Program-made: the position numbers and the translations under genes
In this document: piece by piece, positions 46,080-56,279 of the stretch
Position numbering within the stretch: position 1 is the first letter of the stretch
How the letters are laid out: every line of letters begins with the position of its first letter
NCBI GenBank assembly: GCA_013306675.1
Contig: JABLUY010000021.1
Location: 5,984-69,983 of the forward strand
Reading direction: 5' to 3'
Length of the DNA stretch: 64,000 nt
From: Thraustochytrium sp. TN22
Lineage: Eukaryota > Sar > Bigyra > Thraustochytrida > Thraustochytriidae
Notes under the pieces: model-generated
Databases searched by the model: none
What the model saw: only the letters and a program-made list of their open reading frames with translations
Told to the model about the DNA's origin: nothing

Positions 46080-48446
46080 CTATGACTTGATGACAAGATT
46101 CGGGTTGTCCGCCACAAAGAACCGGTAGAGCACTTGCGAGAGCTGCTTGAGATTCCTCCCGCCGTCCTCCGAGACGCGCTCCGCCAGCAGACTCTCCTTC
46201 TCCTCCTCGGACAGCGTCTGGTCGCAGTAGCAGTCGGTGAGGCTGCGCAGCGTAGGGAACCTCTTGACGAGGCGCCGCGCCGTCAGCTCGCCCGTGAAGC
46301 AGCGCAGCATCAGGAACCAGGTGTGCGCCGCGTCCTCGCCGGACTGGTCCTGCGCGCCCCAGTCCGAAGACGCCGCGTTACTCTGCTTCTTGTACTCGGC
46401 CAGGACCTCGATGGCGTTTGGCAGCCGGTAGTGCAGCGCCGTCGTCATGCTGTGGACAAAGTCGCCAAAGACTTCGAGGTGCTTATCGCCCGCGGCCGGG
46501 ATGATGCGGTACTCGCAGCCGTGCGCCGCGAAGAGCCAGGCAAGCGCCTCCACGAGCGTCTGCTGCGTGGCGCGCGCGGGCACGCGCAGGCTGGCCAAAT
46601 CACCCTCGGCCGCGGCGCACGGGTCCTTTTTGCGCTTCCTTTCGAGGGCCACGTGCTCCTTTTGAAGCCGTAGAATAGCCTCGTTGATGCCGTTTAGAAT
46701 CAGCACCAGTTTCACGCTACCCTTGGTGAAGCGGCCCGCCGGGCGGCCCTTGGCAAAGCGCGACCATGCCCCCTTGGCGCGCTGCACGTGGCGCTCCAGG
46801 CCGCCGTAACCCTCGGCAGTCCCACAGAGCGCCACGCAAAAGTCCACCGGGTCCCAGAACACGAGCGCTGCGTTGCTCATGGGCGAGCTCGGACGGCCCA
46901 TGTCCAGCACCGGCAGCGCCGAACGCACGCCCTCGCCCGCCACGCGCACGCTTTCACGCTCGGGGTTATCGAGCGACCGCAGGTAGTCGCGCTGTGAGAA
47001 GACGACCAGGTCCCCTGAATCGTACAGCGCCGGCACCGTCTCGAACAGCACGTCTTGCGCCATGCACACTCCCGAGAGCGAGTGCCCAAGCGGCTGTTTT
47101 GCCAACCCTGGGCTCAGGCCGACCACGAGCTCCTTGTTGGCGTATTTGCCCATGGCCACGGACTGCGCTACAGCGCATTCCAGATGCCACCGTTTGCGCC
47201 GCTCGCGATCCTCCTTTTGCGCCCGTCGCGCCAGCTCCTTTTCGCTCAGCGGTTTGTCCAGAACCTTTGCCGATGACGAAGAAGATGAAGACGAAAACGA
47301 CGAAGAAGACGACGACGACAATGCAGGCGCAGCAGGAGGGATGGGTGGCGCGGCGGCCAGGGACGCGGGTGTGACGCTGGCCGCGGCGGGGCCGGCGCTT
47401 GTCACGGTACCGGCAGCTTCTGCAACGCGAGGCGCTGCCCACTCCGCCATGGGCTCCGAGTCTTCTGAGGCGTTCGAGGACGATCGCTTGCGCCATGCGT
47501 CCGTCTCTGCCGCAATCTCGTTGCTTTGCCTCGCGATGCACGACGCGAACCGGCCCCGCGATGGCATCGCCATCGGCTGACGGGAGGCGGGAACCGTCGT
47601 CACCAGCGTCTCGGTCACGCTTGTCGACGTCTGCGCACGCGAGCGCTTCCGCGCCGCCTGGGTCGGCACGATTGCTGGTGGCGCCGCGGTTTCATCCTGT
47701 TGTTCTTGAGCTCCACGGGAAGCTGCAAGTGGTGTTGCCATTGTGGCAGCCGCCGCAGCTGCAGCGGCTGCCGTTGTTGGCGAGGATTGCACGGAGGCTT
47801 GTACGAGCGCTGGAGGGTCTGCTGCTACTGCCAATGGCGCTGCCAATGGGAGAGGCTGCGGCGGTGGAGACGCGGGAGGGGCAAAGGGAGGAGGTGACGT
47901 GGAGCGAAGCGCATGGCGTTCCCGCAAAGGCGTCGCGGCAGGCGATACGGAGACCAGACTGACTGGACTCGCAGGTGGCAGCTTGGGCAGGTGACCGGTG
48001 CTTTTGCTGCTGTGATTGATGTCGTTCGGTAAGGCGATGCTGGCGAGCGGTTGACGCGCGGCCGGAACCGCGCGGCAAACGCGCTTCACAGGCGAGCCGG
48101 CCTCGGACTCCGAGTCGGAGAGACGCAGGTCAATGCCCGCGCCGTAGTTGCGTTCGCGTCGCGCCACGGGCGATTTCGCCTTGGCCGGCGACCGCAATGA
48201 TGACGGCGACGGCGACGGCGGCGCTGCTGGTGCTTCCTTGACGCACCGAGCTCCCTTGACGCTCCCTGCCTCGCCCGTAGGCACCTCATCGAAGTCATCC
48301 ACGACGATTACGGCAGCATCTGTCCGCAGACGGCCGGGTGCCGCAACTCCGGCCGTGCCCACGGAAACCTGAACCTCCACCTCCTCGTCGTCCTCGTCCT
48401 CGTCGTCCTCGTCGAGCAGCAGGTCCACCACGACGTTGCTGCTCAT
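46080..48446 (-). CDS. EME1: EME1-like partner of MUS81 structure-specific nuclease
   Basis: Predicted 788 aa. An acidic start (MSSNVVVDLLLDEDDEDEDD) is followed by a long disordered Ser/Pro/Ala region with a short IVVDDFDEVP motif that could bind SUMO. A poly-Ser tract lies near 390-410. From about 415, a basic helix (LSEKELARRAQKEDRERRKR) precedes an ERCC4-like nuclease fold: KELVVGLSPGLA, VKLVLILNGINEAILRL and TQQTLVEALAWLFAAHGCEY. The C-terminal (HhH)2 domain has FLMLRCFTGELTARRLVKRF with PTLRSL. This order fits EME1, the non-catalytic subunit that with MUS81 cleaves nicked Holliday junctions and flaps. An ERKRKKD string matches the nuclease ERKxxxD pattern but lies after the NGINEAIL strand rather than at the catalytic site, so it is judged fortuitous. 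Confidence 0.65.
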   Translation of the reverse strand: MSSNVVVDLLLDEDDEDEDDEEVEVQVSVGTAGVAAPGRLRTDAAVIVVDDFDEVPTGEAGSVKGARCVKEAPAAPPSPSPSSLRSPAKAKSPVARRERNYGAGIDLRLSDSESEAGSPVKRVCRAVPAARQPLASIALPNDINHSSKSTGHLPKLPPASPVSLVSVSPAATPLRERHALRSTSPPPFAPPASPPPQPLPLAAPLAVAADPPALVQASVQSSPTTAAAAAAAAATMATPLAASRGAQEQQDETAAPPAIVPTQAARKRSRAQTSTSVTETLVTTVPASRQPMAMPSRGRFASCIARQSNEIAAETDAWRKRSSSNASEDSEPMAEWAAPRVAEAAGTVTSAGPAAASVTPASLAAAPPIPPAAPALSSSSSSSFSSSSSSSSAKVLDKPLSEKELARRAQKEDRERRKRWHLECAVAQSVAMGKYANKELVVGLSPGLAKQPLGHSLSGVCMAQDVLFETVPALYDSGDLVVFSQRDYLRSLDNPERESVRVAGEGVRSALPVLDMGRPSSPMSNAALVFWDPVDFCVALCGTAEGYGGLERHVQRAKGAWSRFAKGRPAGRFTKGSVKLVLILNGINEAILRLQKEHVALERKRKKDPCAAAEGDLASLRVPARATQQTLVEALAWLFAAHGCEYRIIPAAGDKHLEVFGDFVHSMTTALHYRLPNAIEVLAEYKKQSNAASSDWGAQDQSGEDAAHTWFLMLRCFTGELTARRLVKRFPTLRSLTDCYCDQTLSEEEKESLLAERVSEDGGRNLKQLSQVLYRFFVADNPNLVIKS

Positions 48447-48870
48447 GGCGCTTGCTTGCTCGCTCGCTCGCTCGCTCGCTGCCCGAGCAAGCTGGGCAGG
48501 CTGGGCGAGCTGGTACGCTGGCGCGCCGGCGCACGCGCGCCGCAGCGCGAGAGCGCGCGGGGCCGGCTAACTCCCCCGGTGATCTATTGATTGATTGCTT
48601 GCGTCGCCGGCGCCGAGGCGGGCTCGGACCCGGCCTAACCACGGCGCCGGCCCCGCCTCGGTACGCTCCGCACGCGTGCTTAGTCGTTTTGCGCCCATCG
48701 TTACGGGTGGTGCAGATCGTACCTGCCCACACGGAACGGACGCGGCGTCGTCGTAAACTATCACGGACGGCGTCCTAAACCCGAAAGGCCTGCGCGCGCA
48801 CCGGCATCGTAGGCGACGCTCGAGACAATCCATCATATCAAAGCTGGGTTCAGGTGCCGGCGCGCAGACC
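48447..48870. other. Divergent intergenic region between EME1-like and coiled-coil genes
   Basis: 424 bp between start codons. Includes a GCTC/GCTT tetranucleotide run (48452-48482). No gene; probable promoter region for both genes. Confidence 0.5.
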
Positions 48871-49995
48871 ATGGCTGCGCGCGTGGCGCCGGCTGAGGGT
48901 GGCGCCCTGGGGCTGGCGAGCCTCCTGGCGCGCGTGGGCGAGGCGAAGGAGGAGAAGGATGACGCAGGGAAAAGCGAACCAGGCGGCACACACCCCGCCG
49001 AGGCGGCGATCGCGACGGAGAAGGAGGCCGCGGGCGACGTGGAGGCCGAGCGTGACGCGCGGGATGGCGAGCAGAAGCCGAGCAAATCTCAGCGCAAACG
49101 GAGGTCCCGCATGAAGAGCGTGACGCCCAACGCCGGACTGGACGCCGAGGCTCCTCCAGCACAAGCGATCGCAGATGAAACAGACGAGGAGGACGAGAAG
49201 GAGAAGCGGCGTTGGCTGGACAAGCGAATCGAGAGCGCACGGCGCGTGGCGGAAAAGGTGGCGAAGATGGAGAGCCCGTGGCGCGCAGCGCGGAGACGCA
49301 AGGAGGCCAAGATGGCGCAGCTGCGCGAGCGGTGCGTGGTGGAGCTAGGGCTCACGCGTGCCATGGACCAGCACTGGAAGGACTGCGACGTGCTGCTGCG
49401 GCAGATCGACGCCAAGGATAGTGTGTTTGAGCTGGAGAATGTGCGGCGCGCTCTGATCCAGGGGTTTGAGCGCGACGTGGTGCAGCCGCTCGAGGCACAG
49501 TACCCGGGCAAGCGCAGCCGGCGGGATCAGAAGCTGTATCACGCGGACCTGGCAAAGCTGGTCGAGCCGGCGGAGGCGCTGGATAACGTGGACCTGCTGA
49601 AGCGGCTGTACTACGCGGCGACGGCCATGGACATGTACAGTCGGCATAATTTGGAGCTGCGAAAGAAGCTCCGCAAGGCGCATCGGCAGGCATGGTTCAA
49701 CAAGGCGTCCTTGCAGAGCGAGATCGAGGTGATAGAGGCGCAGGTGCTGCGCGCACGGCGTGAGAAGTGGTGTGCACAGGACTTGCGGCTATGGGAACCG
49801 CATCGCATGCCCAACACCGAGGCCAAGGCACTCGCCAAGGATGGCGGGCCGCGGTCGCTGGACCCGGACAGCCGCGTGGAGCAAGAGAGCAGTGGCATGG
49901 CGCGGCTCGTTCACACTTTGGGCGCGGTGCCCGTGGCGTACGAGGTTGCAATGTTGGGTCAAGCGCACTCAGACCAGATTTCCGCCACATTTTGA
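48871..49995 (+). CDS. Charged coiled-coil protein, unknown
   Basis: Predicted 374 aa starting MAARVAPAEGGALGLASLLARV. Residues about 25-110 are Glu/Lys/Asp-rich and disordered, with a basic KPSKSQRKRRSRMK patch that could be a nuclear signal. Residues about 110-300 are strongly helical and charged with several possible coiled-coil segments (KEKRRWLDKRIESARRVAEK, ELRKKLRKAHRQAW, LQSEIEVIEAQVL). The C-terminus is less biased (MARLVHTLGAVPVAYEVAML). No signal peptide, membrane segment or enzyme motif. The balanced composition and clear start support a real gene, but no family was recognised. Confidence 0.65.
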   Translation: MAARVAPAEGGALGLASLLARVGEAKEEKDDAGKSEPGGTHPAEAAIATEKEAAGDVEAERDARDGEQKPSKSQRKRRSRMKSVTPNAGLDAEAPPAQAIADETDEEDEKEKRRWLDKRIESARRVAEKVAKMESPWRAARRRKEAKMAQLRERCVVELGLTRAMDQHWKDCDVLLRQIDAKDSVFELENVRRALIQGFERDVVQPLEAQYPGKRSRRDQKLYHADLAKLVEPAEALDNVDLLKRLYYAATAMDMYSRHNLELRKKLRKAHRQAWFNKASLQSEIEVIEAQVLRARREKWCAQDLRLWEPHRMPNTEAKALAKDGGPRSLDPDSRVEQESSGMARLVHTLGAVPVAYEVAMLGQAHSDQISATF

Positions 49996-50284
49996 CGACA
50001 AATGTAAACAAGCGTCGTAGAGCTGCGGCTCGGCTGCGGCTGGCTTCTAGAAGGCGTTGTTGCGTGAAGCGAAAGGAAGCAGCATGATATAGACTCTGAA
50101 CGCGGCCAACCTTGAACGTGGCCGACACTGAACGTGGCAGACAACGGCGAGGTGTTGTCGTGTTTCTTTACCTGATGCAAATAAGGACGAAATGCAAATA
50201 AGCTTTTGTGTGGTGTGAAAAAGAACAGCAGGCGCAGGCGCGCAGACACAGCAGTGTGGATCGTAAGGGAATTCAGGGCCTTGT

Positions 50285-52636
50285 TCAGGCAGCGACGGCC
50301 TCACGCTGAACGTCCTCGTCTTCAAGGTCAATGACCTCGTCCGGGACGAGCTCAAAGGTGGAGAAGGCCTTGAAGGAGCCCTCGGGCGTGGCGTCCGGGT
50401 CGCCTGAGACATGGTAGGAGCCAACGGTGTCATAGGGCACAAAGGCGCCGGAGGCCTTGGTGGTGTAAAAGGCCTCGATGATCTCCTCGTACTTGTCAGC
50501 AACGACGGAGCGCTTGAGCTTGAGCGTGGCGGTGAGCTCCTCAGTGGCCACAGAGAAGTCGAGCGGAAGGATGGTGAACTTTTGGATGCGCGCGGCGTTG
50601 GAAGGGGTGACATCGCCATCGTTGCCGATGATGCGCAGCTGCTCGGTGATCTCGGCGATGAGGGCCTGGTTGGAGCAAGCATCCTCGATGGTGGAGCCCC
50701 ACTGGCGCGCAGGGCCGTCGAGCTCGTTGGTGCCGGGAAGCTCGCCGGTGGCGCCCTTTGCCTTGAGCGTGAGGAGGACCGCCATGAACTTGCGCTTGTC
50801 GCCGACCATCATGGCGTTGGCGACGAAGGGCATGCGCGCCTTGATGGCGTCCTCGATGGGGACGGGCGCGACGTTCTCGCCGCCGGCGCCAATGATGAGC
50901 TCCTTGTAACGGCCGGTGATCTTGCACATGCCGAGCGTGGAGATGGCGCCCTTGTCGCCGGAGTGCAGCCAGCCCTCCTCGTCGATGGCGTCACGGTTCT
51001 TCTGCTCGATCTCCTCGACGTGCTCGTCACCGAGCGCCGGGTTGGCCATGTAGCCCATCATGATGTGGCGGCCACGGTAGCAGATCTCGCCCTGCTCCTC
51101 CTCGGAGGCGTGGAAGATGTCCTCGGCGAGCGGGCACTCGGTCTTGGTGCCGTCCTCGTGGACCTTGAAGACCTTGACCTCGGCGCCGGGCATCTCGAAG
51201 CCGACCGTGCCCCACTGGTGCGCCGTGCCCATGGACCAGGTCGTGGCGCCGGTGCACTCGGACATGCCGTAGACCTCGTTGATGTTGATGTTGAGCGCAC
51301 CAAAGTACTCGAGCGTCTCGCGCGTCATGGGCGCAGCGCCGGCGAAGGCGAACTTGCACTTGGCGAGGCCGATCTTGGTCTTGATGACGTTGAGCAGCTT
51401 CTTGTAGACGCCGAGCGGGCCAAAGCCCGGGTTTCCGCCGGAGCCGCCGATCTGCTGGTTGAGCTGGTACTCGAGGCCGCGCTTCTTGGCGGCAGTGGAG
51501 AGCTTCTTCTTGAGGCCCTTGGTCTGCGCGCCGACAGCCTTGAGCTTCTCAGCAATCTTCTCCCAGACGCGCGGCACGCCGATGAAGAAGGTGGGCTCCA
51601 CGGCGCCGAGGCGCTGGCCGAGCGTGCCGGTCTTGAGGTCGTACGGGCGCGCAAAGTGCACGCAGGCCCAGGCGGGCGTGGTGGAGCAGGTGATGATGGG
51701 GCAGACGATGTCCACCATGAGGCCGGCGACGTGGGAGAGCGGCAGGTACGAGAGGATGCGCTCCTCCTCGTCCTTGAGGCCGACCGTGTCGGAAAACGGA
51801 AGCACGGAGTTGGACGCGTAGATGAGGTTGTCGTGCGAGATCATGACGGCCTTGGGCCGGCCCGTCGTGCCGCTCGTGTAGATGAGGCCGCAGCACATGT
51901 TGGGCTCGATCTTGGCGATGCGCTCCTCGAGCGCTTCGGGCTCCACGTTGGCACTGAGTGCGACCATCTCGGCAAAGGTCAAGACGCGCACCGAGGAGCC
52001 ATCCTCGCGCTGCACCTCGGACGCCTCCGGCTCGTAGGCCCAGCACACGATGGCCTTGAGGTACGGCAGGTCGTCCAGGACCTCCACGAACTTGTTGTAG
52101 CACGTCTGGTTCTCCACCACGGCCACGGCCGTGTTGCTGTGGAAGGCCTTGAACTGCACCTGCGCAGCCGTGTCGGACGGGTAGATGCCGGCCACCTTGC
52201 CACCGGCGTGGATGGCGCCCAGGGCGGCGAAGAACCACTCGGGCGAGTTGAAGCCAAAGACCGAGATCGTGTCGTGCTGCTCGGCGCCAAGATCCATGAA
52301 GGCGCGCGCCGTCTTGCGCACCGTCTCCCGGTACTGGCGGTACGTCCACGACTTCCACTGCTCGCGCGGCAAGGCGGGAGGGGGTGCCGCGCCGTGCGGC
52401 AGCGGCGGGAGGCCTTCAGTGCGCAGGGCTACCTTGTTGCCGCGCTTGCGCACCGCTTCGTCAAAGGCCTCGATGATGGTCATCACAGGCGTCGCCTCGC
52501 GCGACGCCTGGCCCGTCTTGGCAAACCGCAGCTCGCACTGCGAGTCCGGCTCCATCACCCAGAACGGCCCATGGCCCTCGTACTCGACGTAGTCCGAGGG
52601 CGCATTTTGCGGCGCGCGCGCCAGCGGCTTGGCCAT
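50285..52636 (-). CDS. ACSBG: Bubblegum-type very-long-chain acyl-CoA synthetase, paralogue 1
   Basis: Predicted 783 aa. It activates long or very long chain fatty acids to acyl-CoA through an acyl-AMP, feeding lipid synthesis, remodelling or beta-oxidation. ANL-superfamily motifs: the AMP-binding P-loop YTSGTTGRPK (Y253-K262), YLPLSHVAG, the fatty-acid tunnel/gate region FIGVPRVWEKIAEKLKA, GMSECTGATTW, SGDKGAISTLGMCKITGRYK and the C-terminal domain entry GGENVAPVPIEDAIK. The WKSWTYRQYRETVRK segment and IFGFNSPEWFF-like VFGFNSPEWFFAALGAIHAGG are typical of the ACSBG subfamily. It starts MAKPLARAPQNAPSDYVEYEGHG; paralogues 2 and 3 start similarly (MPKPLAHAPQN, MPKPASTAPVN), supporting this start. 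First of three same-strand paralogues. Confidence 0.93.
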   Translation of the reverse strand: MAKPLARAPQNAPSDYVEYEGHGPFWVMEPDSQCELRFAKTGQASREATPVMTIIEAFDEAVRKRGNKVALRTEGLPPLPHGAAPPPALPREQWKSWTYRQYRETVRKTARAFMDLGAEQHDTISVFGFNSPEWFFAALGAIHAGGKVAGIYPSDTAAQVQFKAFHSNTAVAVVENQTCYNKFVEVLDDLPYLKAIVCWAYEPEASEVQREDGSSVRVLTFAEMVALSANVEPEALEERIAKIEPNMCCGLIYTSGTTGRPKAVMISHDNLIYASNSVLPFSDTVGLKDEEERILSYLPLSHVAGLMVDIVCPIITCSTTPAWACVHFARPYDLKTGTLGQRLGAVEPTFFIGVPRVWEKIAEKLKAVGAQTKGLKKKLSTAAKKRGLEYQLNQQIGGSGGNPGFGPLGVYKKLLNVIKTKIGLAKCKFAFAGAAPMTRETLEYFGALNININEVYGMSECTGATTWSMGTAHQWGTVGFEMPGAEVKVFKVHEDGTKTECPLAEDIFHASEEEQGEICYRGRHIMMGYMANPALGDEHVEEIEQKNRDAIDEEGWLHSGDKGAISTLGMCKITGRYKELIIGAGGENVAPVPIEDAIKARMPFVANAMMVGDKRKFMAVLLTLKAKGATGELPGTNELDGPARQWGSTIEDACSNQALIAEITEQLRIIGNDGDVTPSNAARIQKFTILPLDFSVATEELTATLKLKRSVVADKYEEIIEAFYTTKASGAFVPYDTVGSYHVSGDPDATPEGSFKAFSTFELVPDEVIDLEDEDVQREAVAA

Positions 52637-53945
52637 CTTCTCGCGCGCTGCGCTGCGCTGCGATGCGATGCGATGCGAAGCGAAGCGACGTGAAGCGAAG
52701 CGAGTGAGCCACCGAGCGCTCTTTCCGGCTAGCTGGTCAGCTAGCTAGCTAGAAACGAGCTTGCTTCGTCCCGACGTCGATTGGATTAGGGTCTGGTGCT
52801 CCTGCGCGGCGGGGCGCGACCTGCGAGCGCAGGATTGTGCGGTGCGGCCTTGAGACGTGATCTACACTTGCCGCACCAAGTTCCCCGCCTGCAGACGGTG
52901 CAGCGACAGGCGGCGGCACCCGGCACCCCCACCTTGGTCTCCGGGTTGACACCATGATCGAGGCAACTGCCGCCGGACGTGGGCCTCGCGTCGACCGCTC
53001 GCATCGGTCCAAGCGACCTTCGGACCGGAGCCCGAAGCCAAGCCCAACCCCAAGGTGCGTGGAGCGCCCAGCTTGTAAACCAAAGCTTGGCTCGGTGCCG
53101 AGGGTGTGAAGGGAGCGTGAAAGGAGAGAGAAGGAGAGAGCTCTCGCTCTAGAGGCCTAGCTCAAGGAAGGCTGGCTACCCGTGACTTGAGCAGGGCGCC
53201 CTCGAACCAAACTTGACAGCTCGCCCGCAAGCCCAGCTCAGGCGCGCAAGGCGCGTGCACCGGCACGTGCAGCACGCGCTGCCAGCTCGCTCGCTCGCTC
53301 GCCTCGCTCGCCTCGCCTCGCCGAAGTCGTCACGCGCCGCGCCGCGCCGCGCCGCGCAGGAGTCAAGAGCGCGCCCGCATTCCCTGCGGCCGTGCCGTGC
53401 CGTGCCGTGCCGTGCCTAGGAGCCCCGCTAGCACCGCCGCAGGAGCGGCTGCGGCGCGGGCGCGAGGCTTGGCACGCCGTACCTGGCTTAGCCGGCGGGA
53501 GCGAGTTTCGGCCCGTGCACCGGCGCGCCGGTCCACCGGGCGCGTGCAGCCGCAGCCGCACCGACAGGCGCAGCCACTGGCAGGCGCGGCGGCGAGCGCG
53601 AGCGAGGACGACGGCGAGGCGCGGCGAGCGCGGCGGGTTGCTGCGCGCGAACGGCAGCTGCGCAGCTGCGGCGAGTGAAGAAGCGCCGGGCGCGGGCCCC
53701 GACAGTAGTCTGGGCCGCCAGGCGCCAGGCTTGACCGAGCGAGCAAGGGCGCGAATTAGCTACCAATTAGAGAAAGGGACAAATGGAGGTGGATTGCGCT
53801 TTCTGCTGGGATTGTCAAAGTGTTTTGTTTTGCAGTGGCGGCCAGCCAGCCAGCCAGCCAGAAGGGCCCGAAGGGGAGCTTAGCGGACCCGGACTTCGCG
53901 GACTTGCGCGGCGCGGCGCGTTCTGCGCTGCGACAAGAGGCAGGC
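52637..53945. other. Intergenic between ACSBG paralogues 1 and 2
   Basis: No supported gene. Contains a TAGC/GCTA palindromic cluster (52728-52752) and GC-rich low-complexity sequence. Presumably holds the promoter of paralogue 1 and the 3' end of paralogue 2. Confidence 0.5.
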
Positions 53946-56279
53946 TCACGCGAGGTCGGCGGCGTCGGCAGGCACGTCCTCGTCGCCGAGGAGCTCGAGA
54001 GTGGAGAAGGCCTTGAAGGAGCCCTCCGGCGTGGCGTCGGCGTGGCCCGAGACGTGGTAGGAGCCGACGGTGGAGTAGGGGACAAAGGGGGAGGAAGACT
54101 TGGTGGTGTAAAAGGCCTCGATGATGTCGTTGTACTTTTCCGCAGCGACGGAGCGCTTGAGCTTGAGCGTGGCGGTGAGCTCGTCGGTGACGACAGAGAA
54201 GTCGAGCGGAAGAATGGTGAACTTCTGGATGCGCGCGGCGTTGGACGGCGTGACGTCGCCGTCGTTGCCGATGATGCGCAGCTGCTCGGTGATCTCGGCG
54301 ATGAGCGCCTGGTTGGAGCAAGCCTCCTCGATGGTGGCGCCCCAGTCGCGCGCGGGGCCGTCGAGCTCGGAGGTGCCGGGCATCTCGCCGGTGGCGCCCT
54401 TGGCCCTGAGCGTGAGGAGGACGGCCATGAACTTGCGCTTGTCGCCGACCATCATGGCGTTGGAGACGAAGGGCATGCGCGCCTTGATGGCGTCCTCGAT
54501 GGGGACGGGGGCAATGTTCTCGCCACCGGCACCGATGATGAGCTCCTTGTAACGTCCAGTGATCTTGAGCATGCCAAGCGTGGAGATGGCGCCCTTGTCG
54601 CCGGAGTGCAGCCAGCCCTCGTCGTCGATGGCCTCACGGTTCTTCTTCTCAATCTCCTCCACGTGATCCTCGCCCAGGATTGGGTTGGCCATGTAACCCA
54701 TCATGATGTGGCGCCCACGGTAGCAGACCTCGCCCTGTTCCTCCTCGGTGGCGTGGAAGATGTCCTGGGCCGGCGGGCACTCGGTCTTGGTGCCGTCCTC
54801 GTGCACCTTGAAGACCCTGACCTGCGAGCCCGGCATCTCGTAGCCCACCGTGCCCCACTGCTGTGCAGCGCTGTTGGACCAGGTCGTCGCTCCCGAGCAC
54901 TCCGACATGCCGTAGGCCTCATGGATGCTGATGTCCAGCGAGCCAAAGTACTCGAGCGTCTCGCGGCTCATGGGCGCGGCGCCGGAGTAAGCGAACTTGC
55001 ACTTGCCCAGGCCAATCTTGGTCTTGATGACGTTGAGTAGCTTCTTGTAGACGCCGAGCGGGCCGAAGCCCGGATTCACGCCGGAACCGCCGATCTGCTG
55101 GTTGAGCTGGAACTCGAGACCGCGCTTCTTGGCGGCCGTGGAGAGCTTCTTCTTGAGGCCCTTGGTCTGCGCGCCGGCCGCCTTGAGCTTCTCGGCAATC
55201 TTCTCCCAGACGCGCGGCACGCCGATGAACGACGTCGGCTCCACGGCGACCAGGCGCTGGCCCAGCGTGCCGGTCTTGAGGTCGTACGAGCGTGCAAAGT
55301 GGATGCAGGACCACGCGGGCGACATGACGCAGACCATCAGGGGGGCGACCATGTCGGACATGAGGCCTGCCACGTGCGAGAGCGGTAGGTAGGAGATACT
55401 ACGCTCCTCCTGGTTCAAGGAGTTGAGATCGTCCGTGTAGCCCAGCACCGCGCTGGCCCCGTAGATGAAGTTGTCGTGCGACATCATGACGGCCTTGGGC
55501 CGGCCCGTCGTGCCGCTCGTGTAGATGAGCGCGGCGCACATGTCCGGCTTGATCTGGGCGATGCGCTCCTCGAGCGCAGCAGGATCCACGCTCTCGCCCA
55601 GCGCCAGCATCTCGCTAAAGGTCACGACGCGAACCGAAGAGCCGTCCTCGCGCTGCACCTCGGACGCATCTGGCTCGTAGGCCCAGCACACAATGGCCTT
55701 GAGGTACGGCAGGTCGTCCAGGACCTCCATGAACTTGTTGTAGTTGGCCTGGGTCTCCACAATCGCCACAGCCGTGTTGCTGTGGAAAGACTTGTACTGC
55801 ACCTGTGCCGCAGTGTCGGACGGGTAGATGCCGGCCATCTTGGCGCCGGCATGCACTGCGCCGAGGGCCGAGAAGAACCACTCCGGACTGTTGAACCCGA
55901 AGATCGACACCGAGTCGTGCTGCTCCGCCCCGAGCTCCATGAGTCCGCGCGCAGTCTTGCGCACCACGTCTCTGTACTGCCGGTACGTCCACGACTTCCA
56001 CTGCTCGCGCGGCAGCGGCGGCGGTGGCCGCTCGCCCGGCCCCAGCGGTGGCAGGCCTTCGGTGCGCAGCGCCACCTTGTTGCCGCGCTTCTCCACGGCC
56101 TGGTCGAACGCTTCGATCAGCGTCATGACTGGGATTTGCTCCTTGGAAGCAGGCCCACTCCTTGCGAACCTCAGCTCGCACCTGGCGTCCGACTCCATCA
56201 CAAAGAATGGCCCATGGCCCTTGTACGTCACGTAGTCTGACTCCACGTTCTGCGGCGCGTGCGCCAGCGGCTTGGGCAT
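53946..56279 (-). CDS. ACSBG: Bubblegum-type acyl-CoA synthetase, paralogue 2
   Basis: Predicted 777 aa from MPKPLAHAPQNVESDY. The same motif set as paralogue 1 is present at the same positions: P-loop YTSGTTGRPK at Y253, YLPLSHVAG, FIGVPRVWEKIAEKL, GMSECSGATTW, SGDKGAISTLGMLKITGRYK and GGENIAPVPIEDAIK. Close to paralogue 1 over most of its length, so a fairly recent tandem duplicate. It has an in-frame ATG 45 codons further upstream (56414), which would add a Ser/Gln-rich leader from a CTG-repeat region (56353-56412); alignment with the other two paralogues favours the downstream start. The C-terminus ends DVPADAADLA, unlike paralogue 1. Confidence 0.93.
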   Translation of the reverse strand: MPKPLAHAPQNVESDYVTYKGHGPFFVMESDARCELRFARSGPASKEQIPVMTLIEAFDQAVEKRGNKVALRTEGLPPLGPGERPPPPLPREQWKSWTYRQYRDVVRKTARGLMELGAEQHDSVSIFGFNSPEWFFSALGAVHAGAKMAGIYPSDTAAQVQYKSFHSNTAVAIVETQANYNKFMEVLDDLPYLKAIVCWAYEPDASEVQREDGSSVRVVTFSEMLALGESVDPAALEERIAQIKPDMCAALIYTSGTTGRPKAVMMSHDNFIYGASAVLGYTDDLNSLNQEERSISYLPLSHVAGLMSDMVAPLMVCVMSPAWSCIHFARSYDLKTGTLGQRLVAVEPTSFIGVPRVWEKIAEKLKAAGAQTKGLKKKLSTAAKKRGLEFQLNQQIGGSGVNPGFGPLGVYKKLLNVIKTKIGLGKCKFAYSGAAPMSRETLEYFGSLDISIHEAYGMSECSGATTWSNSAAQQWGTVGYEMPGSQVRVFKVHEDGTKTECPPAQDIFHATEEEQGEVCYRGRHIMMGYMANPILGEDHVEEIEKKNREAIDDEGWLHSGDKGAISTLGMLKITGRYKELIIGAGGENIAPVPIEDAIKARMPFVSNAMMVGDKRKFMAVLLTLRAKGATGEMPGTSELDGPARDWGATIEEACSNQALIAEITEQLRIIGNDGDVTPSNAARIQKFTILPLDFSVVTDELTATLKLKRSVAAEKYNDIIEAFYTTKSSSPFVPYSTVGSYHVSGHADATPEGSFKAFSTLELLGDEDVPADAADLA

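Noticed and set aside
53185-53215. Minus-strand GGTTCGAGGGC resembling a tRNA B box
   Set aside because: No matching acceptor, D-arm or anticodon stem could be found on either side.
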